From an uncultured Porphyromonas sp. (GTDB lineage Bacteria; Bacteroidota; Bacteroidia; Bacteroidales; Porphyromonadaceae), in NCBI GenBank assembly GCA_934364985.1, contig CAKRMU010000001.1, positions 233,714 to 297,713 on the forward strand: 64,000 nucleotides of DNA, read 5' to 3'. This document shows, one piece after another, positions 46,098-55,972 of this stretch. A model generated the notes under the pieces. That model was not told where the DNA came from, made no database searches, and worked only from the letters and a program-made list of their open reading frames with translations. Positions within the stretch are counted from its first letter, which is position 1. The number at the start of each line of letters is the position of its first letter. Made by a program: the position numbers and the translations under genes.

Positions 46098-47387
46098 TTA
46101 TTTCTTCTTTTTTAGTCGCTTAACCTCTTCCTGAAGTTTAAGGATTTCATCGTCTTGATTTTGAATGGTTGTCAATAATGCATTCAACTCTTCGTTTTCA
46201 ATACTACCAGGGTATTCAGCCTCCACTCGTAGCAAAAAATCGCTTAGGACATTCATATAATTGCTGAAAGCACTATATGGACTATCGTAAGGCGTAAATC
46301 TCCACGCATCGCTATTCTGAGTAGACATATACAAAAAGTGATCGGAGCTCTGCAGGTAATTCCAATCTTGGATGATCCTACGATTACGTGACATCCGAGT
46401 CCTCTCCGCTACCTGCTCTAACTTCTCAAATGCTTCCTGCTGAAGCACATTGCCAAGCCAGCTAAGGGTATTCTTTTCCTCCTCCGACCACGACACAGGT
46501 TCGGGGACAAAGAGCTTATCTTTAGGCTGAAGCTCCCTAACGACGTCTGAAGGTGTGGCAAACTCCATACCTGCATCGAGAATATACTTAGGTAAAGCTC
46601 TGAAAAAGTCAAATATCCCTGTAGAGGACGATTGACCGCACCCTAAGACATCAAGACTCATATCTAAAACGACGACTTCATCTGCTTCTGAAGAATTATT
46701 GAGCCACGAAGCATACTTATCAGCAGTCAATGGAAACTCACTCCAATCGTGCCTTCCAAAATTCTTAACGATGTCATCCGTAAAGTGATTATTCCGTAAG
46801 AGCATCTTTAGTCTTGGCTCCACTCCACTTTGGTAGAGGAGATTAGGACTTTTCCATCCTAAGAGATGTTTGGCCCCCTCAGTAACAACACCTTGAAAGC
46901 CTAAGCCCAATAACGCCTGAGCTATACTATCATCATAAATCAAGTCACTGTTACGTAATACCTTTGGTCGCTTCCCAAACATCCCCTCCAGCTTATCCGC
47001 ATGTGCTTTTACTTGGATCTCGAACTCATCTTTATCGTGATACAGGGATGCTATACTATGGGCATACGTCTCTCCCAATAATTCTATACTACCACTCGCA
47101 ACAAGCTCCAATAGGATGTCAATGATCTCGGGAGAATATATCTCAATCTGCTCTAATGCTACACCAGAGATGGCAAGTGCAACCTTAAAGCTACCATTTT
47201 GCTCTCTTATCTTTTCAAGAAACAACTTCAAAGCTGGGAGATAGGACTCATTCGTACATCTCCTAAACACTTCCTCGTTTTGGAAATCATCAAAGTAATA
47301 GTGATCATTACCGATATCAAAGAAGCGGTATCTCTTAAGTCGAAAAGGCTGATGTAACTGAAAGATAAAACAAACTTTCTTATTCAT
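46098..47387 (-). CDS. Glycoside hydrolase family 57 protein (alpha-amylase-like)
   Basis: About 429 residues. It begins VCFIFQLHQPFRLKRYRF, the GH57 His motif, then has SIELLGETYAHS, which probably holds the catalytic Glu, and VLDMSLDVLG with a candidate Asp. The last 25 residues form a Glu/Lys coiled coil (QDDEILKLQEEVKRLKKKK). It would act on alpha-1,4 glucans. It is third in debranching enzyme-glycosyltransferase-GH57, which supports a role in intracellular glycogen. An ATG at 47393 is an alternative start. Confidence 0.88.
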   Translation of the reverse strand: MNKKVCFIFQLHQPFRLKRYRFFDIGNDHYYFDDFQNEEVFRRCTNESYLPALKLFLEKIREQNGSFKVALAISGVALEQIEIYSPEIIDILLELVASGSIELLGETYAHSIASLYHDKDEFEIQVKAHADKLEGMFGKRPKVLRNSDLIYDDSIAQALLGLGFQGVVTEGAKHLLGWKSPNLLYQSGVEPRLKMLLRNNHFTDDIVKNFGRHDWSEFPLTADKYASWLNNSSEADEVVVLDMSLDVLGCGQSSSTGIFDFFRALPKYILDAGMEFATPSDVVRELQPKDKLFVPEPVSWSEEEKNTLSWLGNVLQQEAFEKLEQVAERTRMSRNRRIIQDWNYLQSSDHFLYMSTQNSDAWRFTPYDSPYSAFSNYMNVLSDFLLRVEAEYPGSIENEELNALLTTIQNQDDEILKLQEEVKRLKKKK

Positions 47388-47430
47388 TATCATATTTCAT
47401 CGTATCTTATTACAGCTTATTCCTCACATC

Positions 47431-48696
47431 TCATGAGTGTAGGAGACGATCATAGATACCCCGAATCTTAATACCTACATCTTCCCACTTTATATTATTG
47501 ACCTCGATTAATCCCTCCTCAGAGAGGAATTGATGCATAGCTGGATAGCTCACAAGGGCGTACATGGCATCAGCCAAAGCGTCAACATCCCAGTAGTCAA
47601 CCTTGATAGCATACTTCAGGATCTCGGCACATCCCGATTGCTTAGAGATAATACAGGGCACACCACATTGCATTGCCTCCAGAGGAGATATCCCAAAAGG
47701 CTCAGAAACAGATGGCATCACATAAACATCACTTGCCTTATATATCTCGTAGACTTGTTTGCCTTTCATAAATCCAGTGAAGTGAAAACGATCGCTAATA
47801 CCACGCTCGGCCACAAGTCTAATCATCTGATTCATCATATCGCCATTCCCGGCCATGATAAAGCGTACATCCTTAGTCTTTTGCAAGACTCTATGAGCTG
47901 CTTCTACAAAGAACTCAGGGCCCTTTTGCATCGTAATCCGACCTAAAAAGGTGATCACTTTATCTTTAACGCCCCTATTATCAGGAATGGAGAGAATAGC
48001 AAGGTCAAGAGGTGTCACTGCGTTATGTACGGCTGTGACTTTACTGGGATCCTGATTGTACTTCTCAATGACAGTCCTACGAGTAGCTTCACTAACGCAC
48101 ATAATATGGTCGGCATGGTCAAATCCATTTTTCTCAATGCCATAAACTTGGGGGTTAACATTCCCGCGACTTCGGTCAAAGTCTGTCGCATGTACGTGAA
48201 CCACTAATGGCTTACCTGAAACTTGTTTAGCGTGAATACCTGCAGGATAAGTTAGCCAATCATGGGCGTGGATAATATCAAAATTCTCAGATCGGGCAAT
48301 TACACCAGCGGCAATCGAGTAGTTATTAATCTCTTCATACAGATTATCAGGATACCTACCCGAAAACTCGATACAGCCTAAGTCGTTGGTGTGCATATAG
48401 CTAAAGTCTGCATAGATATGGTCACGCAAGTGAAAGTATAAATCAGGCTCCATTACGTTACCTATTCTTTCTCGGACATAGTCATAATCCACGTTTCGAT
48501 AAACCACAGGCACCTGACACATCCCTATGATATGCATAAAGGATTTATCCTCGTCTCCCCAAGGTTTAGGGATCACAAATGTCACCTCCATATCGGGTTG
48601 TTGGCATATGCCTTTAGTGAGTCCGTAGCTGGCTGTACCCAAACCGCCTAAGATATGCGGGGGAAACTCCCATCCAAACATTAAGGCTTTCATCAC
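47431..48696 (-). CDS. Glycosyltransferase (GT-B fold), probable glycogen synthase
   Basis: The 421-residue product has the N-terminal MFGWEFPPHILGGLGTASYG, where the KxGGL-like loop binds the nucleotide sugar, IIHAHDWLTYPAG, and the C-terminal SEPFGISPLEAMQCGVPCI with the E-x7-E motif. It most resembles the GT4/GT5 enzymes paired with GH57 and debranching enzyme in Bacteroidetes. The donor (UDP- or ADP-glucose) cannot be told; no glgC or glgB is in the window. It starts nine bases after the debranching gene ends. Confidence 0.87.
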   Translation of the reverse strand: MMKALMFGWEFPPHILGGLGTASYGLTKGICQQPDMEVTFVIPKPWGDEDKSFMHIIGMCQVPVVYRNVDYDYVRERIGNVMEPDLYFHLRDHIYADFSYMHTNDLGCIEFSGRYPDNLYEEINNYSIAAGVIARSENFDIIHAHDWLTYPAGIHAKQVSGKPLVVHVHATDFDRSRGNVNPQVYGIEKNGFDHADHIMCVSEATRRTVIEKYNQDPSKVTAVHNAVTPLDLAILSIPDNRGVKDKVITFLGRITMQKGPEFFVEAAHRVLQKTKDVRFIMAGNGDMMNQMIRLVAERGISDRFHFTGFMKGKQVYEIYKASDVYVMPSVSEPFGISPLEAMQCGVPCIISKQSGCAEILKYAIKVDYWDVDALADAMYALVSYPAMHQFLSEEGLIEVNNIKWEDVGIKIRGIYDRLLHS

Positions 48697-48705
48697 GCGT
48701 TCCTC

Positions 48706-50742
48706 CTAAATCTCATTATCAACAATGCCTTTTCCGTCGTCATCGAGTAGGCTTTTATGAAGAGATGTAAGGCTTAATCTCAAATCCAGAGTCCCATCCA
48801 TATGGTAAGTGTAATACTCGCTAAGCCTATTCTGGATCCTAAGAACGGCTGTCACGCTCATCATGTATGATATAGCACTTCGAGAGAGATATGGGGGTGT
48901 GCCATCGTAGACATCCGAAATGGTACCAATACAATTGCCCTTCAGCTCATCCTCAAATGGTATCAAAAGTCTATCAATATATGAAACGCCCACACTGCGG
49001 AATAACTTGAAAGAAGCACTAAGATAAAAGTAGATCAACCAGCTCCAAACGCCACCATTAAGATAGGCATAAGTACGCTCCCTATCGTTACCACTACAAT
49101 AGCCATGATACGCCCCATCCACTGGCGAAAGCGACCTCAGCCCTTTAGAAGTATGCAGCTCCTTAGTCACAATATCCAGAATGCTCCTTTGTAGCTTTCT
49201 GGATAGAGGGGAATAGGTTAACCCTGAAGCGAGAATTTGATTAGGACGAACAGCCCAATCCTTTTTTCTATCCTCTACGACGCAGTCAAAGAGATAGTCA
49301 TACTCATTGACAAAAACTCTTACAAAGCTCTCTGACACACGCTCAATAAAGTCATCCTCGACATCTGAATGGTCTCCAAGCAGCTCTCTCTGAAAGCAAA
49401 GAGCGTTGTACCAAAGAGCGTTGTATTCAACTATGTAGCCCTGTCTGTCAACCACTGGATGACCATCTATAATAGCATCCATCCACGTGATTGGTCTATC
49501 ACTATTCTCTGGGATTGCATATAGCAGACCATTATCCATCACGTGCATCAGGGGCATTCTATTAGATCGAATATAAGCAACGGCTTTCTTAACCGTACTT
49601 CCATACTCATTTCGAGCTTTTTCCATCCCCACCCACCGAGAATAATCTTGGATACAATTGACCATCCACAATAGGGCATCTGGTTGCTCTATACCCTTAA
49701 TTACTTCGTCCGTAATGCCTCTTTCGTAGTAATCCCATATAGCCCTTATGGTATTGTCCATTACCAGTTTATAACGCTCACCATGTCCGGTACCGAAGCT
49801 GACTGCTGTGAGACCTATCATTTGATCTCTATGGCACACACCAAACCACGGAAAGCCGGATAATAAATAGCTTTTACCAAGCTCAGGCTCAACGTAAAAC
49901 TGATCTGCAGCCCCTTTGAGACAGTTCGTAAAACTATCCTTAGGTACAATCCTCTCCTCACTTATAACATAATCATCCCTGAGCGTAGCGGGGTCAATCG
50001 GCACATCAGAAACGGATAAATACAACTCCTCACCCTTACCTATCTCACACTCAAAAGCACCTGGCACCGGCAAGTCTTCGACACAATTATGAAAGCACTC
50101 AGCATCCTTATCGTAATACAGGTGCTTATTCCAGTGAGGAGAATGCTCGTATGACATGGCCTTGGAAAACTGAATATAGAGCCTTGGGACACCTTGGTAA
50201 AGAGCATACGATATGCCGTTAGCCACCTCCGAATAGCTCCAATCAATTTGAGCGTTTTCGTAAGTCAGCTGATTCGTCTTGCGAAATGCCAAAAAAGGCT
50301 TAAGCCGAAGACGAGTAGCCGAGTGTGCATCAAGAAGTTTATACCTAACAATTAATTGATTCCTCTCTTGCATAAATAGGAACTCCTTAGATAGAAGTAC
50401 ACCCCCTACCCTATAGGTGCTACACATCGCCCGCTCCACATCAAACTCTCGCAAATACTTGTGTCCATTAGGACTAAAGACCCCATCCGCATATTTGTGG
50501 ACAGCAAGATTAAACTCCGCTCCATGCTGAATCACAGTCTCATCCATTGAGGAGAGTAGCACCCACCTATCATCCAATTGTTTTGAGGAGGGTACCACAA
50601 GCATCCCATGATATTTACGGGTATTACAACCAAGGATTGTAGAGCAGTAGTAAGCTCCTCTGCGATTAGTGCAAAGGATCTCCTTCTGAAGCGACTCATC
50701 TAAATTGGTGAGGTTGGCTCGGTCAAACTTTAGGTACTTCAT
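48706..50742 (-). CDS. Amylo-alpha-1,6-glucosidase (glycogen debranching enzyme)
   Basis: Removes alpha-1,6 branches from glycogen. About 678 residues: an N-terminal domain (NRRGAYYCSTILGCNTRKYH, then ETVIQHGAEFNL) and a C-terminal (alpha/alpha)6 catalytic domain (about 300-670) with SDRPITWMDAIIDG, which carries a candidate catalytic Asp. The frame is open to 50787, but MKYLKFDRANL at 50742 aligns with relatives and gives a start. It is the first gene of the cassette and has a consensus promoter about 100 bases upstream. Confidence 0.9.
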   Translation of the reverse strand: MKYLKFDRANLTNLDESLQKEILCTNRRGAYYCSTILGCNTRKYHGMLVVPSSKQLDDRWVLLSSMDETVIQHGAEFNLAVHKYADGVFSPNGHKYLREFDVERAMCSTYRVGGVLLSKEFLFMQERNQLIVRYKLLDAHSATRLRLKPFLAFRKTNQLTYENAQIDWSYSEVANGISYALYQGVPRLYIQFSKAMSYEHSPHWNKHLYYDKDAECFHNCVEDLPVPGAFECEIGKGEELYLSVSDVPIDPATLRDDYVISEERIVPKDSFTNCLKGAADQFYVEPELGKSYLLSGFPWFGVCHRDQMIGLTAVSFGTGHGERYKLVMDNTIRAIWDYYERGITDEVIKGIEQPDALLWMVNCIQDYSRWVGMEKARNEYGSTVKKAVAYIRSNRMPLMHVMDNGLLYAIPENSDRPITWMDAIIDGHPVVDRQGYIVEYNALWYNALCFQRELLGDHSDVEDDFIERVSESFVRVFVNEYDYLFDCVVEDRKKDWAVRPNQILASGLTYSPLSRKLQRSILDIVTKELHTSKGLRSLSPVDGAYHGYCSGNDRERTYAYLNGGVWSWLIYFYLSASFKLFRSVGVSYIDRLLIPFEDELKGNCIGTISDVYDGTPPYLSRSAISYMMSVTAVLRIQNRLSEYYTYHMDGTLDLRLSLTSLHKSLLDDDGKGIVDNEI

Positions 50743-50839
50743 AGCTCTGCCCTTACAATTAGCATTGATATTGCGAACCATTATCAATCATTATCCAATG
50801 GCTCACACACTACCACTACTCTGTTATCATATTTATGCC

Positions 50840-50870
50840 CAAATATACACTTTTCTTTTGATTAAGCCAA
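50840..50870 (-). promoter_or_regulatory. Promoter of the glycogen cassette
   Basis: Minus strand TTG (complement of 50868-50870), 20 bases, TATATTTG (complement of 50840-50847). Full consensus match. Confidence 0.75.
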
Positions 50871-51012
50871 GATAAGCCCCCTAAAATGACCCTCGGAAAG
50901 ACAGAAAGTGATAATTATTCTTTCAAAATAAGATCGCCCACCTTATACTTATATCATCATATTAATAGCTTAGATACCAGCAGGTTTTAAGACGATCCCA
51001 AACGATTCAAAA

Positions 51013-51104
51013 GGATACATAGAATACGCTGAGGCAAATATAGGGAATTCGTCGACGCGTATTCAGGGTATCCGTTGGAGCGAATACCCTATATCCGCTC
51101 AATA
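51013..51104. repeat. 23-bp-period repeat block, copy I
   Basis: Units at 51013-51035, 51036-51058, 51059-51081 and 51082-51104; third core GTATTCAGGGTATCC. It lies in the divergent gap between the glycogen cassette promoter and the protease gene, ending 40 bases before the protease -7 box. Confidence 0.92.
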
Positions 51105-51143
51105 GCATACAGCTATCAGCCATTACATCTGAGTATTTTTGAT

Positions 51144-51151
51144 TACTTTTG
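51144..51151 (+). promoter_or_regulatory. Candidate -7 box for the protease gene
   Basis: TACTTTTG matches TAnnTTTG, 43 bases before the start. No TTG at normal spacing is seen. Confidence 0.45.
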
Positions 51152-51194
51152 TAGTTGAATGGGGTAATGTGTAAAGTCTCCCTGCAATATACGT

Positions 51195-53483
51195 ATGAGC
51201 AAAATTATTTACCGACTGATATTGTTATGTTTATGTGCCTTGGGTGCCTCAATAGGAATGCAAGGTCAGATCATCTCAAACACAGAGCACCGTGTGGGTG
51301 ATGGTGTTTTACGGACATTAGAATTGGTGCAATTACCCGAGAGCCGATTAGGAAGTTTCGACACAGACTCCGCTCGTGTAGCTATGGAGGAAGCCTCAAA
51401 GGAGCTGCGTAGCTACGTATTTGCCCAACCAATTTCGGCAGATGTAGATATTATTACGAGCGGGAAACACAACATTTGGAGCGATGGCACAGAAGTTTGG
51501 CAATATCGTATCCGCTCAAGAGGGGCACTCAGTTTAGGGCTTTTCTTTAGCGAATTTAAGATTCCGCAAGGGGCTTACCTATATATCTACAGCACAGCTC
51601 GCCCTGAACACTTTATCGGAGGTTTTGGATACGAGAATAATAACACCCACAACTCATTGCCCATACAGCCCATTGCGAGCGATGATATCATTATAGAGCT
51701 TCAAGCCCCAAAGGGGAGCCACCCTACCCTCAAGCTGAAAGAAGTCTATCACGGGGTACGTCCGGTGTCTCTACTACGTCTATCCCAGCCACAATACGGT
51801 TCGCCAAAAGCTTTTGAATGCACACCAGAATTAGCATGCTACCCTGAATATATCAAAGCAGGACAGAGCGTAGTTGTTTGCTTAATGGGTGGTAGAGCCT
51901 TGGGGACAGGCACCTTGGTCAATAACACGAAAAACGATGGTCGCCCTTTGATACTTACCGCATCACACGTCGTGAGTATTAATTTTTCGACACAGGATAT
52001 TGAGCGACAAGCAGAGCGAGCAATATACTTCTTTAACTACCAGACACCCATGTGCGATAGCTCTATTCAGCCCCCAGTTACCCAGAGTATTGCAGGCTCC
52101 ACGCTTTTAGGGTACCATTCATATACAGATTTTGCCCTCTTAGAGCTCAGCTCAGTGCCACCGATGGCTTACCAGCCTTCCTATGCAGGCTGGAGTGCAA
52201 CCCCAATGCTCAATGCCTCTCACTTTAATATACACCACCCTACTGGCTTTACTAAGCGGATCAATATCAGCTTTTCGCCCCTCAGTTATATCTCATATCC
52301 ATCAACCGGATTACCCTTTGGTGCTAACCAACATTTAAAAGTCCAAAGTTGGGACATAGGCACAACAGCGGCAGGTTCATCGGGATCACCTCTCTATGAT
52401 GTAGAGCAAAGACTCGTGGGTGTACTCTCCGGCGGTGATTCATATTGCTCAAGAAAAGCCTCCGATTACTTCGCTTCTCTTGAGCGTCTTTGGGAGAATC
52501 ACGATCCAGAAGCCCGAAAAATAGTAACTGCACTTGACCCAATAGGAAAAGGCGAAAGCAAATCTTGTAAAATGCGAAGTGGAGGTAACGGCTCAGACAT
52601 TGTGCCACAAAGGATTACCCACCTATCAATAAAACCTGGAGACGAGCCCCTATATAAAAAGATCCCTCAGATCGATCGTTCGGTACTGTTGGGTACAGCA
52701 GAAGGGGTGGAAGAGATCGGAGAGAGCTATCGCCTTATGGCCGGGACTAAGATCTATGGTGTATACATTACCCTCACAGGAGTAGCACGAATTGGCGAGA
52801 AATTATCCCTGAAAATTTATGGCAAGGAAGGTAATATTCTTTTAGCCTCAGAGCAGATATCCTTAGACCCTCTTGACCTACAAAACTACCACGATGAGGG
52901 GAATGGAGGCTTCAGCGTATTGCCCAAAATAGAGGACCCCGTGACGGACGAAGCCCGACAAAAATTCGTACAAAATCGATTCCAAGAGGTATATCTGGCA
53001 CTTCTGAACCCTATCTCGATCTCTGAGGAGCAGACGATATACTTTTCCGTAAGTAGTGTCTCAATCCCCGCGGAGGCGAGCATTGCTCACCAGCAATTTG
53101 ATAGTCCGGACTTTAATAGTGCCATTTGGAAAATAGGTAATAGTTGGAAACCTACCGACATTAAAGGGGGGATAGCCCTATGGATTGACCCTGTAGTCAG
53201 CCACCCCACAATGGAGAATAAGGAGGGACAAAAACCGCAATTTAGCTTAACCCCTTTGCCTAATGGACACATAAAGCTATCACTAATTGGCGTCGACCTT
53301 AAAGCGAATAAACGGCTGGACGTATATACGCTACAGGGACAGCGACTTATGCAAATTAACTTTTCAGGGAATACCACTCTTTTGGACCGAAGTTACTTAG
53401 AAGGTGTGGGCATAGTGGTTATCCACATTGAGACAGAGGGCTGGAACGAAAGTATTAAAGCGTATTTTCCTAAATCAAAATAA
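51195..53483 (+). CDS. Exported trypsin-like serine protease with type IX sorting domain
   Basis: A 762-residue secreted protein. The signal peptide is about residues 1-25. The protease domain (about 200-450) resembles lysyl endopeptidase, with His in LTASHVV, Asp in DFALLEL and Ser in TAAGSSGSPLYDV; the triad is complete. The last 70 residues (LDVYTLQGQRLMQINF, then LEGVGIVVIHIETEG and AYFPKSK) look like a type A C-terminal sorting domain for the type IX secretion system. Export to the cell surface is inferred. It is six bases before the lipoprotein gene, so the two form an operon. Confidence 0.87.
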   Translation: MSKIIYRLILLCLCALGASIGMQGQIISNTEHRVGDGVLRTLELVQLPESRLGSFDTDSARVAMEEASKELRSYVFAQPISADVDIITSGKHNIWSDGTEVWQYRIRSRGALSLGLFFSEFKIPQGAYLYIYSTARPEHFIGGFGYENNNTHNSLPIQPIASDDIIIELQAPKGSHPTLKLKEVYHGVRPVSLLRLSQPQYGSPKAFECTPELACYPEYIKAGQSVVVCLMGGRALGTGTLVNNTKNDGRPLILTASHVVSINFSTQDIERQAERAIYFFNYQTPMCDSSIQPPVTQSIAGSTLLGYHSYTDFALLELSSVPPMAYQPSYAGWSATPMLNASHFNIHHPTGFTKRINISFSPLSYISYPSTGLPFGANQHLKVQSWDIGTTAAGSSGSPLYDVEQRLVGVLSGGDSYCSRKASDYFASLERLWENHDPEARKIVTALDPIGKGESKSCKMRSGGNGSDIVPQRITHLSIKPGDEPLYKKIPQIDRSVLLGTAEGVEEIGESYRLMAGTKIYGVYITLTGVARIGEKLSLKIYGKEGNILLASEQISLDPLDLQNYHDEGNGGFSVLPKIEDPVTDEARQKFVQNRFQEVYLALLNPISISEEQTIYFSVSSVSIPAEASIAHQQFDSPDFNSAIWKIGNSWKPTDIKGGIALWIDPVVSHPTMENKEGQKPQFSLTPLPNGHIKLSLIGVDLKANKRLDVYTLQGQRLMQINFSGNTTLLDRSYLEGVGIVVIHIETEGWNESIKAYFPKSK

Positions 53484-53489
53484 TATAAT

Positions 53490-54704
53490 ATGGAGCGTAT
53501 GAGTAAGCATTCCCGATTAACGAGAGGCAGAGAATGGTTGATGGCTTTGCCGATAATGTTGTGTACAATATTGACTTTAAGTAGCTGCGATAAGGAAAAA
53601 CGATTCGCCATTGATGGCACTATTTCGGGGGCTGCTGATGAAGTTCTTTACCTTGAATATATGGGACTTAGTGGCATTGAGGGCATAGACTCCATTACAT
53701 TAAGCAGAGATGGCAAGTTCCATTTTTCGGAACCAGTGCCAGAGTATCCCGACTTCTACCGTCTTCGACTGGGCAAACAACTTATCCCATTTGCGGTGGA
53801 CACCCTGCCTACAGAGCTTATCGTCAATGCTGATGCCCGTAGCTTTGCCACAAGTTATTCTATTGAGGGCAATCAAGCGTCTGAGGATATTCGCAAAGTA
53901 TGGTTGGCACTTCTTGATGCCAATGTAGCACTATCTAAGCTTAATACATCCAAAAGTAGCGACACCATAGAGCGGTATTACCAGCAACGAGACAGTATTC
54001 TATGTGCGTATAAGGAGGTTGCAGAGCACTTCATATACAACGATCCGCAATTGCCTGTTTCCTACTTTGCACTCTTTCAGCAGGTAGATGGTCAGCTCGT
54101 ATTTAACCTTTACGACCAAAAGGATTCGAAAGCTTTCGCTGCGATAGCCAATGTCTACCAAGCCTTCCAGCCAAATAATCCTCGTACGGAGCACCTCTAC
54201 AACCTCGCTCTTCGCTCGATAGCCGTGGTGAGAGAGCAGAATAGAATAGCAGAAAGAACTGCAACAACGACCGACTTACTCAAGAAAGCAGGGGCAAAAG
54301 AAGTAGGATATATCGATTTTACTCTCCCAGATACAGAGGGACACGAACGCTCACTCTCTGACATAGTAGATAATACAGCCATCTTACTGGTTTTCTCAAG
54401 TATGTCTCCTGAGTGGGCAAATACTTTTAACGCCTCATTGTCTGAGATCTACAAAAAATACCACGCCAAAGGATTAGAGATTGTACAAGTGAGCTTAGAC
54501 GATGACCCACATATTTGGCTGAGCAGCACCCACAACTTACCATGGATAAATCTCATAGATCGCGAAGCCGGGTATTCACGATTGGTAGGGCTTTATAATT
54601 TAAATAACATCCCTTCGCTATTTATCATCTCCAAAGGTGGAGACGAATTATTTCGCATTCTAAGTGACACTGATCTTGAGCAGTTACTTGCAAAACAATT
54701 CTGA
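53490..54704 (+). CDS. DUF4369/AhpC-TSA-like lipoprotein lacking the redox cysteines
   Basis: The 404-residue product has a signal ending in lipobox LTLSSC (Cys about 31). An N-terminal DUF4369-like beta domain (about 38-130) is followed by helices and a C-terminal thioredoxin-like domain (about 270-400). The position of the usual WCxxC reads LVFSSMSPEWANTF, with no Cys, while the cis-Pro (NNIPSLFII) is kept. So the fold is there but redox activity is not expected. It follows the protease after six bases. Confidence 0.8.
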   Translation: MERMSKHSRLTRGREWLMALPIMLCTILTLSSCDKEKRFAIDGTISGAADEVLYLEYMGLSGIEGIDSITLSRDGKFHFSEPVPEYPDFYRLRLGKQLIPFAVDTLPTELIVNADARSFATSYSIEGNQASEDIRKVWLALLDANVALSKLNTSKSSDTIERYYQQRDSILCAYKEVAEHFIYNDPQLPVSYFALFQQVDGQLVFNLYDQKDSKAFAAIANVYQAFQPNNPRTEHLYNLALRSIAVVREQNRIAERTATTTDLLKKAGAKEVGYIDFTLPDTEGHERSLSDIVDNTAILLVFSSMSPEWANTFNASLSEIYKKYHAKGLEIVQVSLDDDPHIWLSSTHNLPWINLIDREAGYSRLVGLYNLNNIPSLFIISKGGDELFRILSDTDLEQLLAKQF

Positions 54705-54726
54705 AAAAAGCAACACCCTTTATAAC

Positions 54727-54818
54727 AGATCCCCGGAATACGCTTCCAAGGATACCTGGAATTAGTTCAAACAAATACCCGGAATTAGCCAAAGCTAATT
54801 CCGGGTATCCTTTTCCCC
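54727..54818. repeat. 23-bp-period repeat block, copy J
   Basis: Units at 54727-54749, 54750-54772, 54773-54795 and 54796-54818. Units 3 and 4 form a perfect hairpin: ATACCCGGAATTAG with CTAATTCCGGGTAT around CCAAAG, followed by CCTTTTCCCC. It lies in the convergent gap between the lipoprotein gene and rfbB and would stop transcription. Confidence 0.93.
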
Positions 54819-54871
54819 TTATTACTCTATTACTTTAAATAAGAATCTATATGGCACGAGGCAAATATTCC

Positions 54872-55966
54872 CTATTCTATTCCCTCAAAAGCAGTTTTGT
54901 ATTGCTCCCTATAATAATTTTGATATGCTCCACTCGTGGTATACTGCAACCATTCTTGATGATTAAGGTACCAACAAATGGTCTTCTGCATACCCTCTTG
55001 GAGGGTATAAGTGGGGTGCCATCCCAGCTCCGCACTAATCTTTGACGCATTGATAGCATAGCGTGTATCGTGACCAGGACGGTCTGTAATATGGGTTATC
55101 AATCGCTCAGAATACCCTTTTGACCTCCCGAGGATACTATCAACAGACTGGATGATTAACCTAACCAATTGGATATTTTGCAACTCGTTATGCCCTCCTA
55201 TATTATATGTTTCTCCTGCCTTACCCTGCATTAAGATCCTCTCCATTGCTTGCACGTGATCAAGTACATAGAGCCAATCTCGTATCTGAGTACCATCTCC
55301 ATAAATAGGTATTGGACGTTCGTTAATGATGTTTTGTATCACCAAAGGGATTAGCTTTTCGGGAAATTGATAGGGACCATAGTTATTGCTACAATTGCTG
55401 ATCACCGTAGGCATCCCATACGTATCGTGATAGGCACGCACAAAGTGATCGGCACTTGCCTTGCTCGCAGAGTATGGTGAGTGAGGGTCATACCGATGCT
55501 CCTCCGTAAATGCAGGAGCATCGGGTGTGAGCGAACCATATACCTCGTCCGTACTGACATAGTAAAAAAGCTTGCCTTGGTACTGCTCTTTCCATGCTTC
55601 TTTAGCAGTTTGCAACAGATTGATAGTCCCTATGACATTGGTGTATACAAAGGGCATCGGTCCCGTAATACTTCTGTCGACATGGCTCTCAGCAGCTAAA
55701 TGAACGACATGTGAAACTGGATATTTTTCAAACAATAGTTGCACTGCATTCAGATCAGAAATATCCACCTTTTCAAAACGATAATTGGTAGCCCCCTCTA
55801 TCTCTTTTAGGTTGACAAGATTACCCGCATAGGTAAGAGCATCGACATTGATGAATAGACACTGCGGATACCTACGCACACAGTGGAGCAGAAAATTGGA
55901 CCCAATAAAGCCTGCCCCGCCAGTTACTACAACTGTATGCTTATAGCTGATCTCTTTACTTTTCAT
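54872..55966 (-). CDS. rfbB: dTDP-glucose 4,6-dehydratase
   Basis: NAD-dependent enzyme of dTDP-rhamnose and other deoxysugar pathways. The 364-residue product has the Rossmann GGAGFIGSNF, YVSTDEVYG, catalytic YSASKAS (Tyr and Lys), and NNYGPYQFPEKLIPL. No rfbA, rfbC or rfbD is adjacent, which is unusual. It lies six bases after miaB and is likely cotranscribed with it. Confidence 0.94.
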   Translation of the reverse strand: MKSKEISYKHTVVVTGGAGFIGSNFLLHCVRRYPQCLFINVDALTYAGNLVNLKEIEGATNYRFEKVDISDLNAVQLLFEKYPVSHVVHLAAESHVDRSITGPMPFVYTNVIGTINLLQTAKEAWKEQYQGKLFYYVSTDEVYGSLTPDAPAFTEEHRYDPHSPYSASKASADHFVRAYHDTYGMPTVISNCSNNYGPYQFPEKLIPLVIQNIINERPIPIYGDGTQIRDWLYVLDHVQAMERILMQGKAGETYNIGGHNELQNIQLVRLIIQSVDSILGRSKGYSERLITHITDRPGHDTRYAINASKISAELGWHPTYTLQEGMQKTICWYLNHQEWLQYTTSGAYQNYYREQYKTAFEGIE

Positions 55967-55972
55967 ATCGTT

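Noticed and set aside
51816..53483. Frameshift or truncation in the exported protease
   Set aside because: The frame is continuous with a full triad and a C-terminal sorting-like domain, so it is intact.
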